The notes under the pieces were generated by a model that saw only the letters and a program-made list of their open reading frames with translations, ran no database searches and was not told where the DNA came from. Of a stretch of DNA of 64,000 nt, positions 16,608 to 24,898 are shown piece by piece; the first letter of the stretch is position 1, and each line of letters begins with the position of its first letter. The position numbers were made by a program, and so were the translations under genes. The stretch is from Nocardioides sp. (GTDB taxonomy: Bacteria > Actinomycetota > Actinomycetes > Propionibacteriales > Nocardioidaceae), in NCBI GenBank assembly GCA_037045645.1, contig JBAOIH010000001.1, positions 1,488,001-1,552,000 of the forward strand, given 5' to 3'.

Positions 16608-18050
16608 ATGCGCAGACCACTTCCGATCCTCTCCGCCGCCGTTGCCGTCGCCGCCTGCGCGGTGCTGTCCCTGGCGCCCGGCGGTGCCGCTGCCGCCGAA
16701 TCCGCACCGGTGCAGGACTACTTGGCCGAGCGGCTCTCCTCGCTCTCCAGCCTGAGCAAGGAGACCGTGCTCGTCCACGGTGCGTCATTGACGGCAGCAC
16801 GAGATGCTGTGGCGGCCAGCGGCCTGGATGAGGTCACCAGTTTCGACAAGATCGGTGTGGTAGTCGCGCGCGGCACCAAGGCGGAGATCAGGAGCGTGAC
16901 CACGCAACCGGGCGTGACCTACGTCGAGGGCAATCAACCGATCGAGCTCGCCCAGTTCACCTCCAACAAGGCGACGCGCGGCGAGGAGGCGCTGGCCACC
17001 GTCACGGGGGCCGACGGAGCCCGCCTCGACGGGCGCGGCGTCTCCGTCGCAGTGATCGACTCCGGGGTCGACCCGACGCATCCGTACCTCAAGAATGCCG
17101 ACGGCACTTCTGCCGTAGTGAGCAACCAGAAGGTGGTCTGCGACCTGACCGAGACCCTGTGCCAGGTCCTGAAGGTGCCCAACCTGGTGGACACCGACGT
17201 GCTGGCGGTGGGTGGGCACGGCACCCACGTCGCCGGGATCGTGGCCGGGCGCGAGACCACGCTCTCGGACGGGCGCCAACTCCACGGCGCTGCGCCCGGC
17301 GCGAGCATCGTGTCCATCAGCACCGGCGCAGTCCTCTTCATCATCGGGGCCGACCAGGCCCTCAACTGGGTGTTGGAGAACCACGAGGCGCCCTGCGGTG
17401 CCGGAGTGCCCGCGTCGACCTGCCCGCCGATCAAGGTGACCAACAACTCGTACGGGCCCTCGGGTGGCGGCGACTTCGACTCGAACTCCGCGACCGTCAA
17501 GTTGCAGCGTGCGCTTGCTGCGGAGGGCGTCGTCACCGCGTGGGCCAACGGCAACGACGGTGGCGACGGGTCGCAGAGCCTGTCCAACCCGCCGGGAATG
17601 GATCCCACGGGCGGCATCATCTCGGTGGCCTCCTACCACGACCTGGAGACTGGCACGCGCGACGGTGAGGTGAGTGAGTTCTCCTCGCGGGGTCGGGCCG
17701 GCGACACGTCGACGTACCCGGATATCTCGGCCCCGGGCGACACGATCACGTCGTCGTGCCGGATCTATCTGCCGATCTGCACCACCGGTGGCGACGTGAT
17801 CGAGGCGGGCAACTACAACACGATCAGCGGCACCTCGATGGCGACCCCGCACATTGCCGGGATCGTGGCGCAGCTGTTCCAGAAGTCGCCGTCGGCGTCG
17901 CCGGGTCAGGTCGAGCAGGCGCTCAAGTCGACCGCGCACCGCTATTCCTACGGAGCGCCCTACGAGTCTGGTCCCGGCGGACTGCTGACGTCGTACGACA
18001 AGGGCACAGGCCTGGTCGACGTCGTGGCAGCCGCCCACGCCCTCCCGTGA
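16608..18050 (+). CDS. Secreted subtilisin-like serine protease (S8)
   Basis: 480 residues. A Sec signal peptide (about 1-30, ending GGAAAAES) is followed by a propeptide-like region (VLVHGASLTAARDAV) to about 120. The S8 catalytic domain has Asp151 (AVIDSGVDPTHP), His204 (GGHGTHVAGIV) and Ser410 (SGTSMATPH). There is no C-terminal anchor, so it is probably released as an extracellular endopeptidase. The ATG at 16608 has an ideal SD (AAGGAGA, seven bases upstream). Cysteine pairs (CDLTETLC, CGAGVPASTC) suggest disulfides. Confidence 0.92.
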   Translation: MRRPLPILSAAVAVAACAVLSLAPGGAAAAESAPVQDYLAERLSSLSSLSKETVLVHGASLTAARDAVAASGLDEVTSFDKIGVVVARGTKAEIRSVTTQPGVTYVEGNQPIELAQFTSNKATRGEEALATVTGADGARLDGRGVSVAVIDSGVDPTHPYLKNADGTSAVVSNQKVVCDLTETLCQVLKVPNLVDTDVLAVGGHGTHVAGIVAGRETTLSDGRQLHGAAPGASIVSISTGAVLFIIGADQALNWVLENHEAPCGAGVPASTCPPIKVTNNSYGPSGGGDFDSNSATVKLQRALAAEGVVTAWANGNDGGDGSQSLSNPPGMDPTGGIISVASYHDLETGTRDGEVSEFSSRGRAGDTSTYPDISAPGDTITSSCRIYLPICTTGGDVIEAGNYNTISGTSMATPHIAGIVAQLFQKSPSASPGQVEQALKSTAHRYSYGAPYESGPGGLLTSYDKGTGLVDVVAAAHALP

Positions 18051-18136
18051 GCCAGCTTCACGAACTTCCTCGAGAGGGGTGGGGAAGCGGACCCGGTCCG
18101 TCAGTTGCCTTGCGTGGGGGCAGCCAGCCTGCGCAG

Positions 18137-18700
18137 GTGACGGATCGGGTCCTTATCGTGTCGGCGACCGCCAGTGAGGCTGCGTACGTGCCCCCTCACC
18201 TTCCGCTGCTCATCACGGGCATCGGCAAGACTCCCGCCGCAGTCGCGCTGACACGCGCGTTGAGTGCGTACGACGACCTCTCCGGCCTGGAGGTCGTGAA
18301 CATCGGCACCGCCGGAGCCCTGCGAGCAGGAATCTCGGGGTTGTTCGAGCCCGGGGTCGTGGTCAACCACGACGTGAACGCGGACGTGCTGCGCTCGCTC
18401 GGTTACGACCCGGGCGAGCGGATCGTCGTCGGGAGTGATCCGATGGTCCTCGCGTCGGGCGATGTCTTCGTCGCCGATCCCGACCTGCGCGATCGGCTGG
18501 CCGGCCACTCCACGCTGGTCGACATGGAGGGGTTCGCGGTGGCGTACGCCTGCGCGGCCTTCGAGATCCCCTGTCGACTGGTCAAACACGTGTCGGACAA
18601 CGCGGGGGAGGATGCGCTGGATTGGCCGACTCTGGTCGATCGGAGTGCGCGAGTCCTGGGGGAGTGGGTTAGCGCGAACTACGCGCAGTCCGGCCCCTGA
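18137..18700 (+). CDS. Nucleosidase/purine phosphorylase superfamily protein
   Basis: 187 residues, shorter than typical MTA/SAH nucleosidases (about 230). The superfamily marks are LITGIGKTPAAVAL, EVVNIGTAGAL and the purine/ribose-binding DMEGFAVAYACAAFEIPC, with HVSDNAGE near the end. It probably cleaves the N-glycosidic bond of a nucleoside such as methylthioadenosine, S-adenosylhomocysteine or futalosine. The substrate cannot be fixed. Its 3' end overlaps the convergent LysR-like gene by 22 bases. Confidence 0.75.
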   Translation: MTDRVLIVSATASEAAYVPPHLPLLITGIGKTPAAVALTRALSAYDDLSGLEVVNIGTAGALRAGISGLFEPGVVVNHDVNADVLRSLGYDPGERIVVGSDPMVLASGDVFVADPDLRDRLAGHSTLVDMEGFAVAYACAAFEIPCRLVKHVSDNAGEDALDWPTLVDRSARVLGEWVSANYAQSGP

Positions 18701-19239
18701 CGATCCCGATGAAGCTTCTGGATGGCCTGCTCCTCGTCACGCTCGCTCAACCAGGCGAGGCCGATCTTTGTCGGCGCCAACTCGGGCACGGGACGGACTG
18801 CGGCGTCCTTGCGGTGATAGAGCCGCGCCACTGACTGCGGCACGATCGCTACGCCCGCGCCGCTCGCTGCGGTCTCGATCGCATCCTTGAGGGACATGAC
18901 GGGGAAGTCGAGCCTGCCAGGGCTCACGCCGGGCGGCCTGCCGAGGACGAACTCTTCCCCGTCGAGTTCCTCCAGCGGCACTTCGTCCAGCACGGTCAAC
19001 AGATGGTCCTTGGCCGTGACGACGACCTGCGCCTCGTCATAGAGCGGGATGCAGTGGACGCCGTCGCGCTCGATCGGGAGTCGGGCCAGCACCATGTCGG
19101 CCTCTCGGGTGTCGAGCACACGACGCTGGTCAGCCTCGTCGATGAGGGTCAAGTCGATCCGATCGCGGTGCCGCTCACGCCACACACCCGCCCACTTGTC
19201 CGGGGTGCAGCCGGGAACGAAGGCGAGTCGAAACGTCAC
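18679..19239 (-). CDS. Stand-alone LysR-type substrate-binding domain protein
   Basis: 186 residues resembling only the effector-binding half of LysR regulators: an opening FRLAFVPG strand, EADMVLARLP, VVVTAKDHLL and a closing ASGAGVAIVPQSVARL segment. No helix-turn-helix precedes it, and the start (GTG 19239) has its own TAGGCT box seven bases upstream, so the short form appears genuine rather than truncated. It could be a ligand sensor or a decoy partner for a full-length LysR protein; both are inference. Confidence 0.65.
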   Translation of the reverse strand: MTFRLAFVPGCTPDKWAGVWRERHRDRIDLTLIDEADQRRVLDTREADMVLARLPIERDGVHCIPLYDEAQVVVTAKDHLLTVLDEVPLEELDGEEFVLGRPPGVSPGRLDFPVMSLKDAIETAASGAGVAIVPQSVARLYHRKDAAVRPVPELAPTKIGLAWLSERDEEQAIQKLHRDRQGPDCA

Positions 19240-19246
19240 GGGAGCG

Positions 19247-19252
19247 AGCCTA
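19247..19252 (-). promoter_or_regulatory. Leaderless-type -10 box of the LysR-like gene
   Basis: TAGGCT on the minus strand, seven bases before the GTG at 19239. Confidence 0.5.
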
Positions 19253-19299
19253 GGTTGAGTTGGGTCTCCCTGGGCATCGAGTTGGGTCTAAAGTGTCAC

Positions 19300-19313
19300 T
19301 GCAACAAGTTGCA
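19300..19313 (+). promoter_or_regulatory. Palindromic operator candidate
   Basis: TGCAAC, AA, GTTGCA: six-base inverted arms 32 bases before the NTF2-like gene, of the style bound by TetR or MarR dimers. The cognate regulator is unknown. Confidence 0.4.
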
Positions 19314-19344
19314 TATGCTCTGTAACAGCCGAGAGGACACCCTG

Positions 19345-19731
19345 ATGAAGCAGTTCCGTGCCGCCGTCGAGGCCCGCGACGTCGAGGCGATGAAGGCGTG
19401 CCTGGCCGAGGACGTACGGTTCGTCAGCCCCGTGGCCTTCAAGCCGTACGACGGCAAGGCGATCACCTCCGCGATCTTGAGCAACGTGATCCAGGTCTTC
19501 GAGAATTTCCGCTACGTCAGGGAGATCGAAGACGACCCCCACAGCGCGCTGGTCTTCGAGGCTGAGGTGGACGGCAAGACGCTGACCGGCTGCGACTTCA
19601 TCGTCGTCAACGAAGAGGGACTCATCTCGGAGTTCATGGTCATGGTGCGACCGCTCTCGGGAGCACAGGCGCTCGCCGAAGCGATGGGCGCTCGCTTCGA
19701 CAGGATCGTCGCCGAGGCTGCCGGGCAGTAG
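19345..19731 (+). CDS. SnoaL/NTF2-like fold small protein
   Basis: 128 residues in the cone-shaped NTF2-like fold: an N-terminal helix (FRAAVEARDVEAMKACLAEDVRFVSP), then beta strands ending FEAEVDGKTLTGCDFIVV and ISEFMVMVRPL. Members are small isomerases, hydrolases or ligand-binding proteins. No catalytic assignment is possible. The ATG at 19345 follows GAGAGGA with seven bases between. A palindrome upstream suggests repression. A terminator follows directly. Confidence 0.75.
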   Translation: MKQFRAAVEARDVEAMKACLAEDVRFVSPVAFKPYDGKAITSAILSNVIQVFENFRYVREIEDDPHSALVFEAEVDGKTLTGCDFIVVNEEGLISEFMVMVRPLSGAQALAEAMGARFDRIVAEAAGQ

Positions 19732-19767
19732 CTGGGCAACGGGGGCTGCGGAGGCGCCCGAGGACCA

Positions 19768-19798
19768 AGAAACCCCGACCCTGCGGGCCGGGGTTTCT
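19768..19798. terminator. Strong hairpin terminator between the NTF2-like gene and tRNA-Leu
   Basis: AGAAACCCCG pairs with CGGGGTTTCT over ten base pairs, and the inner CCC/GGG extends the structure. Its position suits both the plus-strand gene and the minus-strand tRNA. Confidence 0.85.
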
Positions 19799-19828
19799 CA
19801 CATTTCCGCTGGTCAGCGGCATGTTTCC

Positions 19829-19917
19829 TGGTGTCCGAGGGGGGACTTGAACCCCCACGCCCTAATACGGGCACTAGCACCTCAAGCTAGCGCGTCTGCC
19901 AATTCCGCCACCCGGAC
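19829..19917 (-). tRNA. tRNA-Leu (anticodon GAG), CCA encoded
   Basis: Read on the minus strand, the acceptor GTCCGGG (from 19917) pairs with CTCGGAC. The anticodon stem CTAGC/GCTAG encloses TTGAGGT, giving anticodon GAG. A long variable arm (GTGCCCGTATTAGGGCGT) marks a class II tRNA. The T arm is GGGGGTTCAAGTCCCCC. The terminal ACCA is present in the DNA at 19832-19829. It reads CUC/CUU leucine codons. Confidence 0.95.
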
Positions 19918-20023
19918 GAGTGCGACGGGAAGACTAGCAAAGCCCAGCGCCGATCCCCGCATCGGTAGCGCCTCTTCGTGGTGACCTGCTTGACCCCCCG
20001 CACATGGATGACAGGATCGAGAT

Positions 20024-21334
20024 ATGCCCGAGCCCTCGACGACCCACGATCCGGCCGCCGAGGTCGTGGACCTGTGCAGCGAACTGATCCGGATCGACAC
20101 CTCCAACTTCGGCGACCAGGACGGGCCAGGGGAGCGCAAGGCGGCCGAGTACGTCGCCGGCCTGCTCGACGAGGTGGGCATCGAACCGACCCTCGTCGAA
20201 GGCCTCCCCGGTCGCACCTCCTTGCTGGCCCATTGGGGCGGCACGCACGGGGAACCGCTGCTGATCCACGCCCACCTGGACGTCGTACCGGCCCAGGCCG
20301 ACGACTGGCAGGTCCACCCGTTCTCCGGCGAGGTGAAGGACGGGTACGTGTGGGGTCGCGGCGCGGTCGACATGAAGGACTTCGACGCGATGTTGCTGTC
20401 GGTCGTACGCGCTCGGGCACGAGCCGGACGGGTGCCGACGCGACCCGTCGTGTTGGCGTTCACCGCCGACGAGGAGGCCGGTGGCCATCACGGCGCCCAA
20501 GTCCTGGTCGAGCAGCATGCAGAGCATTTCGAGGGTGTCACCGAGTGCGTGGGCGAGGTGGGCGGCTTCTCCACGACCGTACGCGGGCAGCGGATCTACC
20601 TGATCGAGGCGGCCGAGAAGGGGATGGCCTGGATGCGGCTCACCGCTCGTGGCCGCGCCGGTCACGGGTCGATGATCAACGACGACAACGCCGTCACTCG
20701 GATCGCCGCCGCCGTGGCGCGCATCGGGGCGTACGAGTGGCCGGTGCGACTCACGCCTGCGATGGAGACTCTGTTGGGGACGGTCGGTGAATTGGCGGGC
20801 ATCGAGGCGACACCTGACAACGCGCAGGCGCTGATCGACGAGTTCGGTTCCGCGGCCCGGATGCTCGGTGCGGTCCTGCGCAACACTGCCAATCCGACGA
20901 TGCTCCAGGCGGGCTACAAGACCAATGTGATCCCCGGCGAGGCCCAGGCGCGAGTCGACGGGCGTTCTCTGCCCGGCTTCGAGGACGAGTTCTATGCGAC
21001 CTTGGCTGAGCTGTGCGGCGAGGGCGTGGAGATCTCGTACGAGAGCAAGCAGGACCCCTGGGAGACGCCGTACGACGGAGCGCTGGTGAACGCGATGACG
21101 CGTTCGCTGCTGGCCGAGGATCCCGACGCGCTGGTCGCGCCCTTCTTGATGAGCGGTGGCACCGACGCCAAGCACTTCCGCAAGCTGGGCATGCGGTCGT
21201 ACGGCTTCGCGCCCTTGCGGTTGCCCGCCGATCTCGACTTCACCGCGCTCTTCCACGGCGTGGACGAGCGGGTCCCGACCGACGCGCTCGAGTTCGGTGC
21301 GCGGGTCTTCGATCGGTTCCTCGACGAGATCTAG
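20024..21334 (+). CDS. M20-family metallopeptidase
   Basis: 436 residues. Dinuclear zinc site residues appear in order: LIHAHLDVVPA (metal His and Asp), GRGAVDMKD (bridging Asp), TADEEAGGHHG (catalytic Glu, metal Glu), a later Asp in RVDGRSLPG and a C-terminal His in LFHGVDERVP. The lid dimerisation domain spans roughly 190-320. The family hydrolyses dipeptides or N-acyl amino acids (acetylornithine deacetylase, DapE, carboxypeptidase types). A cytoplasmic dipeptidase/deacylase is likely, with substrate unknown. It shares the CTAG stop palindrome with the convergent gene. Confidence 0.88.
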   Translation: MPEPSTTHDPAAEVVDLCSELIRIDTSNFGDQDGPGERKAAEYVAGLLDEVGIEPTLVEGLPGRTSLLAHWGGTHGEPLLIHAHLDVVPAQADDWQVHPFSGEVKDGYVWGRGAVDMKDFDAMLLSVVRARARAGRVPTRPVVLAFTADEEAGGHHGAQVLVEQHAEHFEGVTECVGEVGGFSTTVRGQRIYLIEAAEKGMAWMRLTARGRAGHGSMINDDNAVTRIAAAVARIGAYEWPVRLTPAMETLLGTVGELAGIEATPDNAQALIDEFGSAARMLGAVLRNTANPTMLQAGYKTNVIPGEAQARVDGRSLPGFEDEFYATLAELCGEGVEISYESKQDPWETPYDGALVNAMTRSLLAEDPDALVAPFLMSGGTDAKHFRKLGMRSYGFAPLRLPADLDFTALFHGVDERVPTDALEFGARVFDRFLDEI

Positions 21335-22266
21335 GCCGAGACGTCGTCGAGCGCGGCGGCGATCTCCGGTGGGAGCACGAGTGACTCGGTCGCCAGGGCC
21401 GGGGTGAGTTGGGCAGCCGTACGCGCTCCGAGGATCGGGGCGGTGACGCCCTCACGGTCGCGTACCCAGGCGAGCGCAACCTGCAGCGGCTCCCAGTCCA
21501 GACCTTCCGCCGCGCGACAGACCGCTTCCACGATCCGGCCGGAGTGGTCGTCCAGGTAAGCGCTCACGAAGCTGGAGAAGGAGGACGATGCGCCGCGCGA
21601 GTCTGACGGCGTGCCGGTGCGGTACTTGCCGGTCAGCACCCCACGTCCCAGCGGCGACCAGGGGAGTACCCCCAGCCCCAGTGCGGCGCAGGCCGGCAAC
21701 ACCTCGCTCTCGATACGCCGATTGAGCAGCGAATACTCCATCTGCGTCGACGCGAGCGGCGTTCGTGACTGTTGCAGGGTGGCGGCGCGGGCGGTCTGCC
21801 AGCCGGAGTAGTTGGAGATCCCCACATAGCGAGCGCGACCCGAGGTCACCGCCATCTCCAACGCGGAGAGCGTCTCCTCCAACGGCGAGTCGTCAGACCA
21901 GGTGTGCACCTGCCACAGGTCCACGTACTCGACACCGAGGCGAGACAACGACGCGTCCAGGGTGCGCAGCAAGTAGCCGCGCGAGGTGTCGACGGCGCGT
22001 TTGCCTGGCCGCCGGAACATCCCGGCCTTGGTCGCCACCACGATCTCGTCGCGCGAGACCACGCCGCCCAACAGCCGGCCGATCAACGTCTCCGATCCGC
22101 CGTCGGTGTAGCCCGCGGCCGTGTCCAACAGGGTCCCGCCGGCATCGACGAAAGCCTCCAACTGTTCACGGGCCTCATGCTCATCGGTCTCGCGACCCCA
22201 GGTCATCGTGCCCAGACCCAGCCGGGAGATCGAGAGGCCCGTGGCACCCAACCGACGCTGCTGCAT
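21331..22266 (-). CDS. Aldo/keto reductase
   Basis: 311 residues forming the (beta/alpha)8 AKR barrel. LGLGTMTWG opens it. LLDTAAGY carries the catalytic Asp and Tyr, VVATKAG the Lys, and WQVHTWSDDSP the His. The NADPH-binding C terminus includes GARTAAQL. It reduces aldehydes or ketones with NADPH. The start at 22266 has TATCGT six bases upstream. The last four bases overlap the M20 gene end (CTAG). Confidence 0.9.
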   Translation of the reverse strand: MQQRRLGATGLSISRLGLGTMTWGRETDEHEAREQLEAFVDAGGTLLDTAAGYTDGGSETLIGRLLGGVVSRDEIVVATKAGMFRRPGKRAVDTSRGYLLRTLDASLSRLGVEYVDLWQVHTWSDDSPLEETLSALEMAVTSGRARYVGISNYSGWQTARAATLQQSRTPLASTQMEYSLLNRRIESEVLPACAALGLGVLPWSPLGRGVLTGKYRTGTPSDSRGASSSFSSFVSAYLDDHSGRIVEAVCRAAEGLDWEPLQVALAWVRDREGVTAPILGARTAAQLTPALATESLVLPPEIAAALDDVSA

Positions 22267-22272
22267 GCGGCG

Positions 22273-22278
22273 ACGATA
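22273..22278 (-). promoter_or_regulatory. Leaderless-type -10 box of the aldo/keto reductase
   Basis: TATCGT on the minus strand, six bases before the ATG at 22266. Confidence 0.4.
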
Positions 22279-22342
22279 TCCACCACGCCAGGCGTGCCTG
22301 CCTCGACTCGCGGGTCGTGTAGGCCGAACAAACAGCGGCGCG

Positions 22343-22348
22343 TACGCT
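22343..22348 (+). promoter_or_regulatory. Leaderless-type -10 box of uppP
   Basis: TACGCT, six bases before the GTG at 22355. The hexamer matches the galK box. Confidence 0.5.
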
Positions 22349-22354
22349 TCCCGC

Positions 22355-23179
22355 GTGATCGACCTGCTCAAGGCCGTCGTTCTGGGTCTCATCCAGGGCC
22401 TGACGGAGTTTCTGCCCATTTCCAGCAGCGCGCACCTGCGCATCTACCCGGAGTTGTTCGGCTGGGGTGACCCGGGGGCGGCGTTCACCGCCGTCATCCA
22501 GATCGGCACCGAGTTGGCCGTGCTGATCTACTTCCGCCACGACATCTGGCGGATCGCCACGATGTGGCTCAAGTCGCTGGTCAACGCCGAGTATCGCGGG
22601 CATCTGGACGCGCGGATGGGCTGGTACGTGATCATCGGATCACTGCCGATCGTGGTGCTCGGGATTGTGCTCAAGGACGTCATCGAGAAAGACTTCCGCA
22701 GCCTGTGGATCGTCGGCACCACGTTGATCGTGATGGGCATCGTGCTCGGGATCGCGGACGCGACGTCGAGCAACGAACGTACGGCCAAGCAGTTGCGGCT
22801 GCGCGATGCGGTGCTGATGGGCGCGGCCCAGGCGTTGGCGCTGGTGCCTGGGGTGTCGCGTTCGGGTGCGACGATCTCGATGGGCCGCTTCCTGGGGTTG
22901 GAGCGCGAAGCGGCGACGAGGTTCGCGTTCCTCCTGGCGATCCCGGCCGTGATCGGGGCCGGACTCTTCGAGCTCAAGGAGATCCCGCACGGCGCGAACG
23001 AGTACGGCTGGACGCCCACGATCGTCGCCACAATCGTCTCGTTCCTCGTCGGGTACGCCGCCATCGCCTGGCTGCTGCGCTACGTCTCGACGAACTCGTA
23101 CCGCCCGTTCGTGCTCTACCGCGTCGCGCTCGGCGCGCTGACGCTGGGACTGTTGGCCGCGGGTGTCCTCACGGCCTGA
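22355..23179 (+). CDS. uppP: Undecaprenyl-diphosphatase
   Basis: 274 residues and about eight membrane helices. The two BacA/UppP motifs are intact: GLTEFLPISSSAHL near the N terminus and VPGVSRSGATIS near 170. It dephosphorylates undecaprenyl diphosphate to recycle the lipid carrier for peptidoglycan and other wall polymers, acting at the outer face of the membrane. It starts at a GTG with a leaderless-type -10. The position upstream of the phosphatase/DUF3090/mshC group matches the mycobacterial order. Confidence 0.95.
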   Translation: MIDLLKAVVLGLIQGLTEFLPISSSAHLRIYPELFGWGDPGAAFTAVIQIGTELAVLIYFRHDIWRIATMWLKSLVNAEYRGHLDARMGWYVIIGSLPIVVLGIVLKDVIEKDFRSLWIVGTTLIVMGIVLGIADATSSNERTAKQLRLRDAVLMGAAQALALVPGVSRSGATISMGRFLGLEREAATRFAFLLAIPAVIGAGLFELKEIPHGANEYGWTPTIVATIVSFLVGYAAIAWLLRYVSTNSYRPFVLYRVALGALTLGLLAAGVLTA

Positions 23180-23182
23180 GGC

Positions 23183-24160
23183 TCACAGCCACCCCGACTT
23201 CCGGAAGTACCAAAACAGGCCGATCACCGACAGGGCCATAAGTGTGAGGGCGAACCAGAACCCAAACACGCTGTTCGGGGAAGGCGTCAAATGAAAGTTC
23301 ATGCCATAGATCCCGGCGATCAGGGTCGGGACGAGCACGAGGCCTGCTCCGGCCGAGATCTTGCGCATGTCGTCGTTCTGACGCATCGAGATCTGTGCGA
23401 TGTGCGCGTTGAACGCCGTCGACAGCAGGTCGTCGAGCGAGTCGATCTGCTCCGCGACCCGAGCCAGGTGGTCGCTGACGTCGCGGAAGTAGGGCGCCGC
23501 ATCCGAGTGAATCCCCGAGACCGACCCGGCCGCAAAACAGTGGATGGGATCGCGCAGCGGCAGCACCGCACGCCGCATCTCGGCTAGTTCGCGTTTGAGG
23601 ACGTAGATCCGGGCGCTGTCGTAGGTGACGGCCTCGCTGAAGACCGACGTCTCGACCTCGTCCACGTCGGCCTCGACGGCCGATGCCACCGCTTCGTACT
23701 GATCGACGACCTCGTCGCAGACGGCGTAGACGACTGCACTGGGGCCGTGTGAAAGCACCTGCTCGCGGCCCTCCAGCGCTCTGCGAGTGGTGGCGAGCGC
23801 AGCGCCCTCTCCGTGGCGCACCGTGATCACGAAGTCCGGGCCGACGAAGACGTTGATCTCTCCGGTCTCGACAGCGTCCTCGGCCTCGACGTACCAAAGC
23901 GTCTTCAAGACCAGGAACAGGTGCTCGCCATAACGATCGAGCCGGGGGCGCTGGTGGGCGTGCGCGACGTCCTCGACGGCGAGAGAGTGCAGATCGAACG
24001 TCGCCTGCAGTTGCTCGAGCTCGGCGGCCGTCGGCGTGTGCACTCCCACCCAGCAGAAGTCACCCGGACCGGCCGACGCCCGCAACGAGGCGAGATCCGT
24101 ACGCTCCAGGGCACTTTCCACCCGACGTCCGTTGCGGTAGACGGCACTGTCCACGATCAC
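23183..24160 (-). CDS. corA: CorA-family magnesium/cobalt channel
   Basis: 325 residues. A long acidic cytoplasmic N-terminal domain is followed by the coiled helix. Two C-terminal membrane helices are separated by the defining GMN motif (GIYGMNF), and the tail is basic (WYFRKSGW). It forms a pentameric Mg2+ uptake channel in the plasma membrane. GTG 24160 is chosen because TAGTCT lies seven bases upstream; a second GTG is two codons later. It is divergent from the phosphatase, with overlapping promoters. Confidence 0.9.
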   Translation of the reverse strand: MIVDSAVYRNGRRVESALERTDLASLRASAGPGDFCWVGVHTPTAAELEQLQATFDLHSLAVEDVAHAHQRPRLDRYGEHLFLVLKTLWYVEAEDAVETGEINVFVGPDFVITVRHGEGAALATTRRALEGREQVLSHGPSAVVYAVCDEVVDQYEAVASAVEADVDEVETSVFSEAVTYDSARIYVLKRELAEMRRAVLPLRDPIHCFAAGSVSGIHSDAAPYFRDVSDHLARVAEQIDSLDDLLSTAFNAHIAQISMRQNDDMRKISAGAGLVLVPTLIAGIYGMNFHLTPSPNSVFGFWFALTLMALSVIGLFWYFRKSGWL

Positions 24161-24167
24161 GCGGCCG

Positions 24168-24186
24168 AGACTAGACCCCCTAGGCT
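24168..24186. promoter_or_regulatory. Back-to-back leaderless promoters of corA and the phosphatase gene
   Basis: TAGTCT on the minus strand (24173-24168) lies seven bases before the corA GTG. TAGGCT on the plus strand (24181-24186) lies seven bases before the ATG at 24194. Only seven bases separate the two boxes, so the two polymerases should interfere. Confidence 0.55.
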
Positions 24187-24193
24187 CGCGACC

Positions 24194-24889
24194 ATGGCAA
24201 CGGTGATCTTGGTGCGCCATGGACGGACCACGGCCAATACGAGTGGACTGCTCGCGGGCCGTACGCGTGGCGTGGCGCTCGACGATCTCGGACGCGAACA
24301 AGCCTCGGCGGCCGGCAAGCGACTGCGCGACGTGCCACTGGCGGCACTGGTGACCAGCCCACTCGAACGCTGTCGCCAGACGGCCAAAGCGATCGCCGCC
24401 GCCCAGAGCCCGCAACCAAGCACGGTGATCGATCGGGCTCTGAACGAATGTGACTACGGCGACTGGGCTGGTCAGCCGCTGAAGTCCCTGGTGAAGGAGA
24501 AGTTGTGGCGCGTGGTGCAAGACCACCCGTCTGCAGCGGTCTTTCCGGGAGGTGAGTCGATGCGCGCGATGCAGGATCGCGCGGTGACAGCGGTACGCAT
24601 GCGAGACGCTGAGCTGCCACCCGAGGCGACCTGGGCGGCGGTGAGTCACGGCGACGTCATCAAGTCGATCCTGGCGGATGCACTAGGAATGCACCTCGAC
24701 CTCTTCCAGCGGCTGCACGTCGACCCGGCCTCGATCTCGATCGTCAGTTATCACGACTCCCGGCCCAGGGTGCTCGCGATCAACAGCACGGCAGGTGACC
24801 TCGGCTGGCTGCGACCACCCAAGCGCAAGAGGCGACGTACGTCCGACGCGGCCGTCGGGGGTGGCGCAGGCCCTGGGAACGCCGATTAG
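24194..24889 (+). CDS. Histidine phosphatase (phosphoglycerate mutase-like)
   Basis: 231 residues. The phosphohistidine motif LVRHGRTTANT is at the N terminus, with LTSPLERCRQTA-type second Arg, NECDYGDWAG and the second catalytic His in VSHGDVIKSI. Proteins of this branch, next to DUF3090 and the SCO1664-like gene in actinobacteria, are acid phosphatase-like rather than glycolytic mutases; the substrate is unknown. The basic, Gly-rich tail (PKRKRRRT) is unconserved in appearance. Its TAG stop overlaps the -10 box of the next gene. Confidence 0.85.
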   Translation: MATVILVRHGRTTANTSGLLAGRTRGVALDDLGREQASAAGKRLRDVPLAALVTSPLERCRQTAKAIAAAQSPQPSTVIDRALNECDYGDWAGQPLKSLVKEKLWRVVQDHPSAAVFPGGESMRAMQDRAVTAVRMRDAELPPEATWAAVSHGDVIKSILADALGMHLDLFQRLHVDPASISIVSYHDSRPRVLAINSTAGDLGWLRPPKRKRRRTSDAAVGGGAGPGNAD

Positions 24890-24892
24890 GTT
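24887..24892 (+). promoter_or_regulatory. Leaderless-type -10 box of the DUF3090 gene
   Basis: TAGGTT, six bases before the ATG at 24899. Its first three bases are the stop codon of the phosphatase gene. Confidence 0.5.
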
Positions 24893-24898
24893 GTGACT

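Noticed and set aside
19829..19917. tRNA-Ser reading of the tRNA gene
   Set aside because: Shifting the anticodon loop by one base gives TGA but breaks the CTAGC/GCTAG stem; the proper stem gives GAG, leucine.
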